NCBI RefSeq assembly: GCF_017994015.1
Contig: NZ_JAGOLP010000037.1
Span: 1-33,923, forward strand
Length of the DNA: 33,923 nt
Reading direction: 5' to 3'
Origin: Ferrovibrio sp.
GTDB lineage: Bacteria > Pseudomonadota > Alphaproteobacteria > Ferrovibrionales > Ferrovibrionaceae
This document shows, one piece after another, positions 20,169-26,414 of the stretch. The notes beneath the pieces are model-generated. The model was not told the origin of the DNA and searched no databases. It saw only the letters and a list, made by a program, of their open reading frames with translations. The position numbers and the translations under genes are program-made. Position 1 is the stretch's first letter. Each line of letters begins with the position of its first letter.

Positions 20169-20409
20169 CCTATGGGCGGACGTCCAATGCTAATTGGCAG
20201 GCCAGGGACTTCTCAATATTTCGTCTTCTGCAGCGCGGATTCCCGCTCGGCTGGGTCCTGGTGCCGCGTATGGGGGGGCGCGATGAGGCCCCCGGTGGGG
20301 TCCGGTCAGGCCCCCCCTCGCGCTTGGCGCCCCCCTGCCCACGGAATTTTTTGCCATTTTTTACCGAATGTCCGGTTATGGTCGGAAGCAGACTGAAGCA
20401 GGGTGGATA
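20169..20409. other. Intergenic spacer with GC-rich structured block and T-rich tracts
   Basis: Between the PAS gene and the next gene lies a block of G- and C-runs (20272-20340). Its outer arms ggggggcgc (20273-20281) and gcgcccccc (20327-20335) pair perfectly over 9 bp. Inside are two copies of aggccccc and an inner gggg/cccc helix. Two T6 tracts follow (20346-20351 and 20357-20362), then an imperfect hairpin around 20371-20394. The region must carry promoters for both divergent genes, but I cannot pick a convincing -35/-10 pair. Confidence 0.45.
20371..20394. repeat. Imperfect hairpin resembling a dispersed alphaproteobacterial intergenic repeat
   Basis: The arms gtccggtt and aagcagac can pair with two mismatches around a central atggtcgg. 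The pattern GTC-G-TT..GGTCGGAA..GAC, and the peptides it would encode in two frames (NVRLWSEAD, MSGYGRKQT), resemble the very common palindromic intergenic repeats of rhizobia and relatives that generate spurious hypothetical proteins. This family assignment is from memory and needs a search. Confidence 0.35.
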
Positions 20410-20886
20410 ATGATTGAATTGCTGAAAGACATACCGTGGAAAGAAATCGGCTCCGCTTCGGGGCTTGTCAGCTTGGCGATCCTGCTTTTTAAGGGGTGGC
20501 CGCGCTTCTGGCTTCAGCCGGGCGGCGATGCGATAGCAAAGCCGTATTCGGTGATTGTCACTTGCCACAATCCGGGCACCACTCCGATCTACATCAACCG
20601 CGCTTGGAGCAAGTGCATTCGCGGGAACGGCAATGTTGGAATCTTCAACGCCTCGATCAATGATGTTCACGGTGTCGTCCGGGCCCTCTACAACGTGAGG
20701 CATGGCCGATACAACGAGATGATTCCCGCCGGTGAAAGTCGCGGGATCAAGATCAACACCATCGATGAGGGCAGCTTGCACGTTGTGATTCTGCGCTGGG
20801 ATCGTGGTGATTGGATTCCGCGCTTCAAGTTCATTTTCATCAGCGCAGATCGCGCCCGCGATTTAAACGAAATCCCGAAGCCCTGA
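20410..20886 (+). CDS. Unrecognised protein with N-terminal membrane anchor
   Basis: 158 residues from ATG 20410, which has AGGGTGG just upstream (20399-20405); ATG 20368 in the same frame would only translate the repeat-like leader. Residues about 13-28 (GSASGLVSLAILLFKGW) form a single hydrophobic segment. The rest is predicted mostly beta: PYSVIVTCHNPGTTPIYINRAW, then IPAGESRGIKINTIDEGSLHVVILRWDRGDW and FKFIFIS. That alternation suggests an extended beta-sandwich domain. Third-codon positions look less GC-biased than in neighbouring genes, consistent with transfer, though I did not compute it. It sits inside the repeat-bracketed segment. No function is assigned. Confidence 0.6.
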   Translation: MIELLKDIPWKEIGSASGLVSLAILLFKGWPRFWLQPGGDAIAKPYSVIVTCHNPGTTPIYINRAWSKCIRGNGNVGIFNASINDVHGVVRALYNVRHGRYNEMIPAGESRGIKINTIDEGSLHVVILRWDRGDWIPRFKFIFISADRARDLNEIPKP

Positions 20887-20940
20887 ACGAGGCAGCGGTG
20901 AAATCAAGTTTGCTGGGCAGCCACATACCCTTCGGTTTTC

Positions 20941-21100
20941 GCCGCCGATTTTGCTGCCGGCCAGGGCTTGGGCGATATAGACCCGCTGTGACATGGACAA
21001 GCTAAAGCGCCATGCCAGGGTGTTCGGTATCGCGCTGATCTTCGCCATGCTGGCCTATGGCCTGGCGCATCTGGCGGTGTGGCTGACCCGGCATTGGTGG
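20941..21100 (+). repeat. Right copy of 160-bp direct repeat (tgt 3' end plus small ORF)
   Basis: 157 of 160 positions are identical to 19421-19580. It is an orphan tgt tail (codes ...[17 protein letters not shown] and stop, with Ala to Gly versus the functional gene) followed by the small membrane-peptide frame. It begins 54 bp after the stop of the unrecognised gene at 20410 and ends 27 bp before the encoded CCA of tRNA-Lys. Confidence 0.97.
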
Positions 21101-21157
21101 GGGTGGCAGGATCGGCGAGAGGGGAAGTGGTGGGTCCGACGGGATTCGAACCCGTGA
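20993..21157 (+). pseudogene. Second copy of the small membrane peptide gene with altered C-terminus
   Basis: Residues 1-36 are identical to the product at 19473-19586, with one synonymous change (ATT to ATC). After TRHWW the frame does not stop but runs 18 codons further, through the spacer and into the antisense of tRNA-Lys, ending at TGA 21155. The tail (GWQDRREGKWWVRRDSNP) therefore encodes tRNA antisense and is very unlikely to be functional. Without tgt in front, translation coupling is also lost. It may instead be the ancestral junction if the left copy is the new one. Confidence 0.5.
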
Positions 21158-21203
21158 CCTCTCGATTAAAAGTCGCTTGCTCTACCAGCTGAGCTACGGA
21201 CCC
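21128..21203 (-). tRNA. tRNA-Lys (anticodon UUU)
   Basis: On the minus strand the acceptor arms GGGTCCG and CGGACCC pair perfectly, the D arm is GCTCAGCTGGTAGAGC, the anticodon loop is CTTTTAA with anticodon TTT, and the T arm is CGGGTTCGAATCCCG. The discriminator is A and CCA is encoded (76 nt in total). The 3' end points toward the duplicated tgt segment. Confidence 0.98.
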
Positions 21204-21215
21204 ACAACGCGGCGG

Positions 21216-21244
21216 ACCATAATTGCCGGGGGCGGCGCCGTCAA
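21216..21244 (-). promoter_or_regulatory. Sigma-70 promoter of tRNA-Lys
   Basis: Read on the minus strand, TTGACG (21244-21239) and TATGGT (21221-21216) are separated by exactly 17 bp. The -10 hexamer lies 12 bp before the tRNA 5' end, and the spacer is GC-rich. Confidence 0.7.
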
Positions 21245-21274
21245 CCACCCTGTCCGGTGTTGAAAACCCTGATT

Positions 21275-21814
21275 TTACGGCAATTTTCTGAAGGCGATCA
21301 GCACCTGGCCAACCTCCAGGCCAAACTTGCGCACGGCGGCCCGATTCAGCACCACCTCATCATCGAAGCGATAGAGCCAGTCATCAAAGCTGACATCGAT
21401 GCCGCCGTCATCGGTTTTCAGCGTGATGTCATAGCGCCAGCGGAAACCATTGCCCTGGGCGACACCCTTGGCCTGGCCCAGCACATCATCGGCCTGGCCG
21501 GTAAACTGGTCGCCCTGGCGGCGGATGCGCCAGACGCGCCGCTGGGTTTCGCCATCGCTGAAGCGAAAATCCTCTTCCAGCACCAGATCGGCGCCATCCT
21601 GGCGGCCAAGCAGTTCTACGGTGAATTGCCGCACATTGCCGCCGAAGCGCGGCTCGAACAAACCCCAGGCTTTGGAGCGGCCGAGGAAATACCGCTCCAG
21701 ATCAAGGGCGCCGTAAGCGGCAAGGCCAGCCGGATCGGGCCGGGTGGGGCCGGCGCAGCCGACGAGCGGGGTGATGATAAGCAGCAGCAAAGCTGCAAGG
21801 CGAAGCGGACGCAT
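21275..21814 (-). CDS. DUF3833 family lipoprotein
   Basis: 179 residues from ATG 21814. The N-terminus MRPLRLAALLLLIITPLVGC is a lipoprotein signal peptide with lipobox LVGC and the lipidated cysteine at residue 20. The mature part matches the DUF3833 pattern: LDLERYFLGRSKAWGLFEPRFG, then GQRDGADLVLEEDF-type and RVWRIRRQGDQFTGQADDVLGQAKGVAQGNGFRWRYD-type blocks, ending with FDDWLYRFDDEVVLNRAAVRKFGLEVG. Family function is unknown; members are probably periplasmic or outer-membrane lipoproteins, often near lipid-related genes. It is followed by the tRNA-Lys region and preceded by the flagellin terminator, so it likely has its own promoter in 21815-21855. Confidence 0.85.
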   Translation of the reverse strand: MRPLRLAALLLLIITPLVGCAGPTRPDPAGLAAYGALDLERYFLGRSKAWGLFEPRFGGNVRQFTVELLGRQDGADLVLEEDFRFSDGETQRRVWRIRRQGDQFTGQADDVLGQAKGVAQGNGFRWRYDITLKTDDGGIDVSFDDWLYRFDDEVVLNRAAVRKFGLEVGQVLIAFRKLP

Positions 21815-21855
21815 GCCGATGACATAGCCCGAATGCCGCTGCGGACAACTGCAAC

Positions 21856-21885
21856 AAAAAAAACGGCGGCCCGGTTGGGCCGCCG
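21856..21885 (-). terminator. Rho-independent terminator of the flagellin gene
   Basis: On the minus strand a perfect 9-bp GC stem (21885-21877 with 21872-21864, loop of 4) is followed by eight Ts (21863-21856). It lies 26 bp after the flagellin stop codon. Confidence 0.93.
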
Positions 21886-21911
21886 CTGTTTTGCGCGAAA
21901 CGCTGTCGTGT

Positions 21912-22733
21912 TTAACGGAACAGGCTGAGCAGGGTGTTGGGCTGCTGGTTGGCGATCGACAACGCCTGCACGCCGAGCTGCTGGCGCACCTGCAACGACT
22001 GCAGGGCGGCGCTTTCGGCAGCCACGTCGGCATCCACCAGGGCGCCGAGGCCTTTCTTGGTGGCATCCACCAGTTCATTCACGAAGCTCTTCTGCAGGTT
22101 CAGCGAGCGGCTTTGCGCCGCCACCGAGGCGGAAATCGAGTTGACCAGCGCTTCGAAGGTGTTCAGCGCCGCCAGCGCCACCGAATACTGGTCGGCAGTG
22201 GCGAAAGCATCAATTTCGGTCTGCACCGCAGCGGTGCCGCTCGACAGGGCGGTGCCGGTTTGCAGCGTCAGCGTGGTGCCGGACACGTCCGCAACGAAGG
22301 AAATCGACTGCGCGGTGTTGAGGATGTTCTTGCCGTTATAGGTCGCCTGATCGATGAAATTGGTGATCTGATTGACGATCGCGGTGGCGTCATTCTGGTA
22401 GGTGGTGCGCTGATCGGCCGTCAGCGAGCCGTCAGCCAGATTGGCGAATTTCGCCTTGAGGTCACCAACCAGGTTGGAAATACCGGTGAGCGCGGCAGCA
22501 GTGACCTGGCCGAGGCCTTCACCGGCGGCGAGAGACGACTGGACCGAGGCATAGGCCTTCACATTGCCGCGGATGCCCTGGGCAACGGCGAAAATGGCGG
22601 CGTCATCAGCGGCGTCGGCGATGCGGAAGCCGGTCTGAATGCGCTTCGAGGTCTTGTCGAGTTCAGCATTGGTGGAGCGCAGCGACGACAAAGCGACGAG
22701 GGCGCCGATATTGGTGTTGACTGAGTTGGCCAT
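21912..22733 (-). CDS. Flagellin
   Basis: Filament subunit of the flagellum, exported by the flagellar type III system. Its 273 residues are close to the Caulobacter-type short flagellins. The conserved N-terminal D0/D1 region reads VNTNIGALVALSSLRSTNAEL then KRIQTGFRIADAADDAAIFAVAQ. The C-terminal D1/D0 region contains FVNELVDATKKGLGALVDADVAAESAALQSLQVRQQLGVQALSIANQQPNTLLSLFR, here given as a motif span of about residues 215-273 with QLGVQALSIANQQPNTLLSL as core. The central domain is short (about residues 130-190), so no D2/D3 expansion. AGAAAGGAA lies upstream of ATG 22733, and a strong terminator follows. No other structural flagellar gene is in the window. Confidence 0.96.
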   Translation of the reverse strand: MANSVNTNIGALVALSSLRSTNAELDKTSKRIQTGFRIADAADDAAIFAVAQGIRGNVKAYASVQSSLAAGEGLGQVTAAALTGISNLVGDLKAKFANLADGSLTADQRTTYQNDATAIVNQITNFIDQATYNGKNILNTAQSISFVADVSGTTLTLQTGTALSSGTAAVQTEIDAFATADQYSVALAALNTFEALVNSISASVAAQSRSLNLQKSFVNELVDATKKGLGALVDADVAAESAALQSLQVRQQLGVQALSIANQQPNTLLSLFR

Positions 22734-22841
22734 GGCTAGGTTCCTTTCTGGGCCTATTTGGATGCATTAGCTTTAATCGGGAGATGTTAACAATCACTGA
22801 ACGGAACATACGTGATTCGTAGGGAATTACCTGTGTGTTTT
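22734..22841 (-). promoter_or_regulatory. AT-rich flagellin upstream region
   Basis: A 108-bp gap between mscS and flagellin, clearly richer in A/T than the surroundings. It contains the AGAAAGGAA ribosome site and presumably the flagellin promoter and 5' leader. A CCCGATTA stretch resembles the sigma-28 -10 box (GCCGATAA), but no matching -35 is at the proper distance. No sigma-54 GG/GC pair is seen. Confidence 0.3.
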
Positions 22842-23642
22842 TTATAATTCTGCGGGTTTTGGCATAATTTCTTGTTCACGCAGGGCTTGCAGGATGGCTG
22901 TGTTCGCGGCGTAGCGCGTCTGGAAATAGTCCCGGCTTGGCACCCAGAAACGGATGCCGAGCACCAGGCCGTTGGCGGTGAATTCATGCACGCCGATCTG
23001 CGCCGGCGGCCCGGCGGCCACTTCGGCAAAGCCGGCCAGCGCCTGGCGCACGGCCTTGGCGGCGCGCTCCTGATCGGCATCCAGGGTCAGGTGTACACGG
23101 GTTTCCACCACATGATGACTGCGTGAATTGACAATGATTTCGCCGTTAATGGATTTGTTTGGAACAGTGATTTCCTCACCATCCTGATTGCGCAGCACGG
23201 TGGCTGAGAGCGTGATGTCCTGCACCACGCCGCTGACCCCCTTCACGGAAATAGTGTTGCCGACCACAAAAGGGCGGCTGAGGATGATGGCCAGGCCGGC
23301 GCCATAATTGGACAGCGGCCCCTGGATTGCCAGGGTGGCGCCGAAGGCGCTGGCACCGGCCAGGGCGATCAGCGGCGCGATGGAAATGCCGAAATTGCCC
23401 AATGTGATCAGGATCACAGCAACCAGCACTGCGATTTTCACGGCATTGCCGAATAGCCGGGCGAGGGTGACATCAATCTGCTTACGCTCGGCCAGGGCGG
23501 TGGTGCGGGCGCCGAGCCATAAAGCCAGTTTGAGGCCGATGGCAAACACCACCAGGGCGCCGAGGATTTGCAGGCCGTAGCGTACCAGGAAATCCAGCGC
23601 CACCTCTGCCATGCGGGTAACGGCGGTCAGCTCTTTATCCAT
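22842..23642 (-). CDS. mscS: Small-conductance mechanosensitive channel, MscS family
   Basis: Inner-membrane channel that releases solutes on osmotic downshock. It has 266 residues from ATG 23642 (MDKELTAVTRMAEV), chosen because GGAG lies 6 bp upstream; in-frame starts at 23654 and 23684 would add 4 and 14 residues. Three membrane helices are visible: YGLQILGALVVFAIGLKLAL, VKIAVLVAVILITLG and the glycine/alanine-rich pore helix IALAGASAFGATLAIQGPLS. The beta domain has FVVGNTISVKGVSGVVQDI and NQDGEEITVPNKSI, classic MscS motifs. The C-terminal alpha/beta domain is complete. Confidence 0.93.
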   Translation of the reverse strand: MDKELTAVTRMAEVALDFLVRYGLQILGALVVFAIGLKLALWLGARTTALAERKQIDVTLARLFGNAVKIAVLVAVILITLGNFGISIAPLIALAGASAFGATLAIQGPLSNYGAGLAIILSRPFVVGNTISVKGVSGVVQDITLSATVLRNQDGEEITVPNKSINGEIIVNSRSHHVVETRVHLTLDADQERAAKAVRQALAGFAEVAAGPPAQIGVHEFTANGLVLGIRFWVPSRDYFQTRYAANTAILQALREQEIMPKPAEL

Positions 23643-23798
23643 TGCGGTCTCCATCGACTCGGAAAATCGCCGAATCCTGGGCAAATCTTAATCCTGCTGC
23701 AAGCAGGGAGCCAGCAATCCGTTTATACTCAAACTTGCGCAGAACCGCCGCATTGGCGAGACTGTGGCGCGTTGCGGCGCTATCCAAGGAGGCAGCAG
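23643..23798. promoter_or_regulatory. Divergent mscS / DUF4170 intergenic region
   Basis: This 156-bp region must hold promoters for both genes. A TATACT at about 23724-23729 could be a -10 for the plus-strand gene, but no good -35 pairs with it. A clear AAGGAGG ribosome site at 23786-23792 precedes ATG 23799. Confidence 0.35.
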
Positions 23799-23984
23799 AT
23801 GGCAAAATTCTATGTCGAGGGCGGCATTTTCAAGGATTTAGCCGATCCGGCGCCCCAGCCCGGCACCGAGGAAAGTTATGGCCCGTTTGACACCGAGGGC
23901 GAAGCCGACAAGGTGTGGCGCGCCCGCATGTCGGAAAAGATTGATATCTGCAACCACCGCCTGCGCGTATACCGCCGGGATTGA
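23799..23984 (+). CDS. DUF4170 domain-containing small protein
   Basis: 61 residues, starting MAKFYVEGGIFKDL after a strong AAGGAGG ribosome site. The segment ESYGPFDTEGEADKVWRARMSEKIDICNHRLRVY matches the DUF4170 pattern of alphaproteobacteria (here cited as the GPF..EADKVWRAR core with a following RLRVY). No function is known for this family; it is small, soluble and single-domain. It stands alone between mscS and the next unrecognised gene. Confidence 0.85.
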   Translation: MAKFYVEGGIFKDLADPAPQPGTEESYGPFDTEGEADKVWRARMSEKIDICNHRLRVYRRD

Positions 23985-24086
23985 AGGAATTTTGCAGCCG
24001 CGTTAATCGCTTGCTAACGGCCCTGGCGCACAGAATACACTGATGCGCGGGGCGAATCGGTTCCCCCGCCGAAAGGAAGCTGCGTT

Positions 24087-24743
24087 ATGCTGAATTCCCT
24101 TTCTGCGGGGCGGATCATCGTCAACCGGGGCGAGTTAAGGCAGCGTGCGGTGAATTTCCGGAGCGGCCAGGAACTCCGACTGACGCCGGAATTGCGCGGC
24201 AAGATCGAGAAGGTGATCGTGGAAACCCAGAGCGATTTCGAGCAGGCGGCGCGGGAAAGCCTTCGCAACATGCGTGATGCGCTGACTTCGGCTTCCTTCA
24301 ACCAGGTAGGCCGCGCCAGCTATTATGAGTGGATCCATGATCTGGCGGTGGAGATGAAGGGCCAGGGCGGCCTGTTCAATTATCCGCTGCTGTCAGTTTA
24401 TGCCGATATCCTGAAGCAGTTGACCGCCAATCTGACCGAGAGCAATCAGCGACTGCACAAGATTATCGGCCTCAATATTGATGCCATCGGCGTGGTGGTG
24501 ACGCGCAAGCTGACCGGCCCGGGCGGCAGCGTGGAGCGCAAGGTGGCCGAGGCGTTGCGCGAGGCCAATCAGCGTTTCCGGCTTGGCAGTGGCGGCGCCA
24601 CAACCGGGCTTGAGCGCAAGGTGGCCAGTGCGATCCGCAAGCTGGATGGCAAGCCGGAAATCCGGCCAGGCAACGAAGTGTTGCCGCCGCTGAATGACAC
24701 GGCACGGCAATGGCCGACCGGCCGGCGTGTGCCGGTGAATTGA
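24087..24743 (+). CDS. Unrecognised 218-residue soluble protein
   Basis: ATG 24087 is preceded by GAAAGGAAG. The protein is basic and largely helical, with no signal or membrane segment. The middle contains QAARESLRNMRDALTSA followed by GGLFNYPLLSVYADILKQL and then ESNQRLHKIIGLNIDAI. This general helical pattern (glycines, FNYPLL, a later H) recalls histidine-phosphotransfer-like bundles in alphaproteobacteria, but I see no convincing phosphorylatable histidine motif. The C-terminus is Arg/Pro-rich. It is followed at 18 bp by another unrecognised gene, so the two are likely co-transcribed. Confidence 0.75.
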   Translation: MLNSLSAGRIIVNRGELRQRAVNFRSGQELRLTPELRGKIEKVIVETQSDFEQAARESLRNMRDALTSASFNQVGRASYYEWIHDLAVEMKGQGGLFNYPLLSVYADILKQLTANLTESNQRLHKIIGLNIDAIGVVVTRKLTGPGGSVERKVAEALREANQRFRLGSGGATTGLERKVASAIRKLDGKPEIRPGNEVLPPLNDTARQWPTGRRVPVN

Positions 24744-24761
24744 GAGTGGGTAGAGGCAGTA

Positions 24762-25085
24762 ATGGCAGCAGACAGCCAGGATGATGGCAACGAACCGGCT
24801 TTTGACTGGCGCCCGCAGCGCATCAAGCCGATTGCCGCCGCCGAAGTGATTGCTGAGGCGATCAAGGCGGCGGATACCAGCTATTTCTTCGAGAACTACA
24901 CAAAGCAGTCCAATGCCGTGATCAAGGCTTTGCGGCAGAACGGCTATGTCATCGTGCCATATTATCCCACCGTGGAAATGGTGAAGGCGGCGATGGATGA
25001 ATTGCAGTATGGTGCCAACAAATTCACCAATGTGGTGATGCCGATGTATCTGGCGATGATGAAGTCGGCGCCGAAATCGCGCTGA
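24762..25085 (+). CDS. Unrecognised 107-residue protein
   Basis: Soluble, predicted helical. The N-terminal 20 residues are acidic and probably disordered (MAADSQDDGNEPAFDWRPQR); the rest contains AAEVIAEAIKAADTSYFFENY, QSNAVIKALRQNGYVIVPYYP and VEMVKAAMDELQYG. The start is ATG 24762, close behind the preceding gene. I do not recognise a family; codon use looks normal for the genome and the length of clean frame with neighbours on the same strand supports it being real. Confidence 0.72.
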   Translation: MAADSQDDGNEPAFDWRPQRIKPIAAAEVIAEAIKAADTSYFFENYTKQSNAVIKALRQNGYVIVPYYPTVEMVKAAMDELQYGANKFTNVVMPMYLAMMKSAPKSR

Positions 25086-25152
25086 GCAGCGCCGCTCCTG
25101 GCCCGGATACTGGCCTCGGCAAACATGTGATGGAGAAGGGAGTGTTTCGGCC

Positions 25153-25356
25153 ATGAGCCGCGACAAGCTGGTCGCCTTTCTGCGCGCTGCCGGTCCCGAC
25201 CGCGCCAATGTGATCCTGAGCCGGCTGCCGCCGCAGGAAGCCCAGGCAGTGCGCCAGGCGATGGACCAGAGCCCCAATGTATCTGCCGCCGTGGTGGAGC
25301 AGGCGGCTGATGCTGCCGCCACCTTTGTTGCGGCCATCACGCATAATAAACGCTGA
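25153..25356 (+). CDS. Unrecognised 67-residue helical protein, faintly FliG-N-like
   Basis: MSRDKLVAFLRAAGPDRANV is followed by ILSRLPPQEAQAVRQAM. The pattern G..RA..ILS.L...EA..V...M resembles a single helical repeat of FliG/MgtE N-terminal domains, which suggests a protein-interaction module, but at this length the similarity is weak. GAGAAGGGAG lies about 15 bp upstream of ATG 25153. The next gene starts two bases after its stop, pointing to one transcript. Confidence 0.65.
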   Translation: MSRDKLVAFLRAAGPDRANVILSRLPPQEAQAVRQAMDQSPNVSAAVVEQAADAAATFVAAITHNKR

Positions 25357-25357
25357 G

Positions 25358-25897
25358 ATGCGGCGCGGCTTTTTCCTGTTGCTGCTGCTCATGCCGGTGC
25401 TGGCGGCAGAACAGGCTTGGGCGCAGAGCAACGATCCGGCCTATGGCCTTGGCCCAGGGCGACGACCGAAGCGCGAGATGCCCTGCATGGATGATCGTGA
25501 GCAGAAGGCCGAGGCGCTGATTCGCACCGGCATAATCCTGCGCGAAATTGGCCGCGAATGTGCGCGGCGGCGCGTGGATATGGACTTGTTGCCACTGTGG
25601 TATGCCTTTGATGCCGCCAATGCCGAGCAGATCCAGGCCGCAGCGCGCTTGCGTGGCGCAGCGCTGGAGCGGAATTACCCTGAAACGCCGGAAGTGGCGT
25701 TGCGGGTGGATAACCGGCTGATCGCTTCCACCGGTCTGCTGCGCATGGCCAACGAGGAATGCAATGTGGCGCGCAACCTGGTGCAAAGCTTTGCTGAATA
25801 TAATGACTTCGTGCGCCACGCCCAGCGCACCGAACTCGGCCGGGTGAAAAACATCTATCCGATATGCAAGACACGCAACAATCGTGGCGACCGCTGA
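25358..25897 (+). CDS. Unrecognised exported protein
   Basis: 179 residues from ATG 25358, one base after the preceding TGA. The N-terminus MRRGFFLLLLLMPVLAAEQ and AWAQSND give a Sec signal peptide with likely cleavage after AWA or nearby. The mature protein has four cysteines (MPCMDD, GRECAR, EECNVA and PICKTR), so two disulphides are possible in the periplasm. Otherwise it is helical and charged. It converges with the minus-strand gene ending at 25905, only 7 bp away, with no terminator between them. Confidence 0.72.
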   Translation: MRRGFFLLLLLMPVLAAEQAWAQSNDPAYGLGPGRRPKREMPCMDDREQKAEALIRTGIILREIGRECARRRVDMDLLPLWYAFDAANAEQIQAAARLRGAALERNYPETPEVALRVDNRLIASTGLLRMANEECNVARNLVQSFAEYNDFVRHAQRTELGRVKNIYPICKTRNNRGDR

Positions 25898-25904
25898 ACT
25901 TGCG

Positions 25905-26414
25905 TCAGTTCGGCACCACGATGATGCGGCCGTTATCCAGCACCACGCTGCCGGCGCGGAATACCGAGGCGCCATAAGGATCAATCTGGCCCAGCACGCG
26001 CACCCGGTCACCGGCCTTGAGGCCACTCAGTTCCTGCCAGGTCGGGCCAAGATTGATCACGATGGCCGAGTTGCCATCATTCAGCACAAAGGTGCGGGGT
26101 TGCGGTGACAGCAGCAATCCCGCCAGCAACACAGTCCGGCCGCGCGGAATCTCGGCTATCGGCGTCGGGTTGGGCAGGCCGATAGTGGCGGGTGGCGCGG
26201 TGCGGCGGGCAGCGGGTGCCGGGGTGGCCTGGGCCGGTGATGTTGGCCGTGCCGGAGTCTGAACAGCCGGAGTCTGAACAGCCGGAGTCTGAGCAGCCGG
26301 GGCCTGAGTGGCGGGTGCCTGAGCCGCCGGGGCCTGCTGGCCGGCCTGATTGCCTTGGGCAAAACCCGGCAAAGCTGCGGTCAGGCCCAGCAGCAGGCCC
26401 AGAATGGCACGCAT
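25905..26414 (-). CDS. Exported OB-fold-like protein with Ala/Pro/Gln repeat linker
   Basis: 169 residues from ATG 26414, which overlaps the stop of the SDR gene (TGATG), so translation is coupled; ATG 26423 is an alternative. The signal peptide is MRAILGLLLGLTAALPGFA. Residues about 25-75 are a low-complexity linker built from PA.QTPA-type repeats. The C-terminal domain (about 80-169) contains RTVLLAGLLLSPQPRTFVLN, GLKAGDRVRVLGQIDPYG and a final DNGRIIVV, a pattern seen in small periplasmic beta-barrel (OB-fold-like) domains. The exact family is uncertain. Confidence 0.7.
   Translation of the reverse strand: MRAILGLLLGLTAALPGFAQGNQAGQQAPAAQAPATQAPAAQTPAVQTPAVQTPARPTSPAQATPAPAARRTAPPATIGLPNPTPIAEIPRGRTVLLAGLLLSPQPRTFVLNDGNSAIVINLGPTWQELSGLKAGDRVRVLGQIDPYGASVFRAGSVVLDNGRIIVVPN
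26251..26340 (-). repeat. Six degenerate 15-bp tandem repeats inside the exported protein gene
   Basis: Units start at 26251, 26266, 26281, 26296, 26311 and 26326. The first two are identical (gccggagtctgaaca), the third differs by one base and the rest diverge. Each unit encodes five residues of the Ala/Pro/Gln-rich linker, so expansion or contraction would keep the frame. Confidence 0.9.

Noticed and set aside
20211..20396. Plus-strand frames spanning the GC-rich spacer (ending in NVRLWSEAD)
   Set aside because: They are low-complexity, overlap the structured block and the repeat-like hairpin, and have no ribosome site; the peptide is typical of repeat-derived spurious frames.
21815..22078. 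N-terminal extension of the DUF3833 lipoprotein upstream to 22078
   Set aside because: It would run through the flagellin terminator and antisense of flagellin, and would bury the lipoprotein signal peptide; ATG 21814 gives a perfect signal and lipobox.
22734..22841. Sigma-54 or sigma-28 promoter for flagellin
   Set aside because: No GG-N10-GC pair is visible, and the CCCGATTA stretch has no fitting -35; not called as a promoter box.
26251..26340. Short repeats considered as a CRISPR array
   Set aside because: Units are contiguous with no spacers and encode a protein linker; no cas genes are near.
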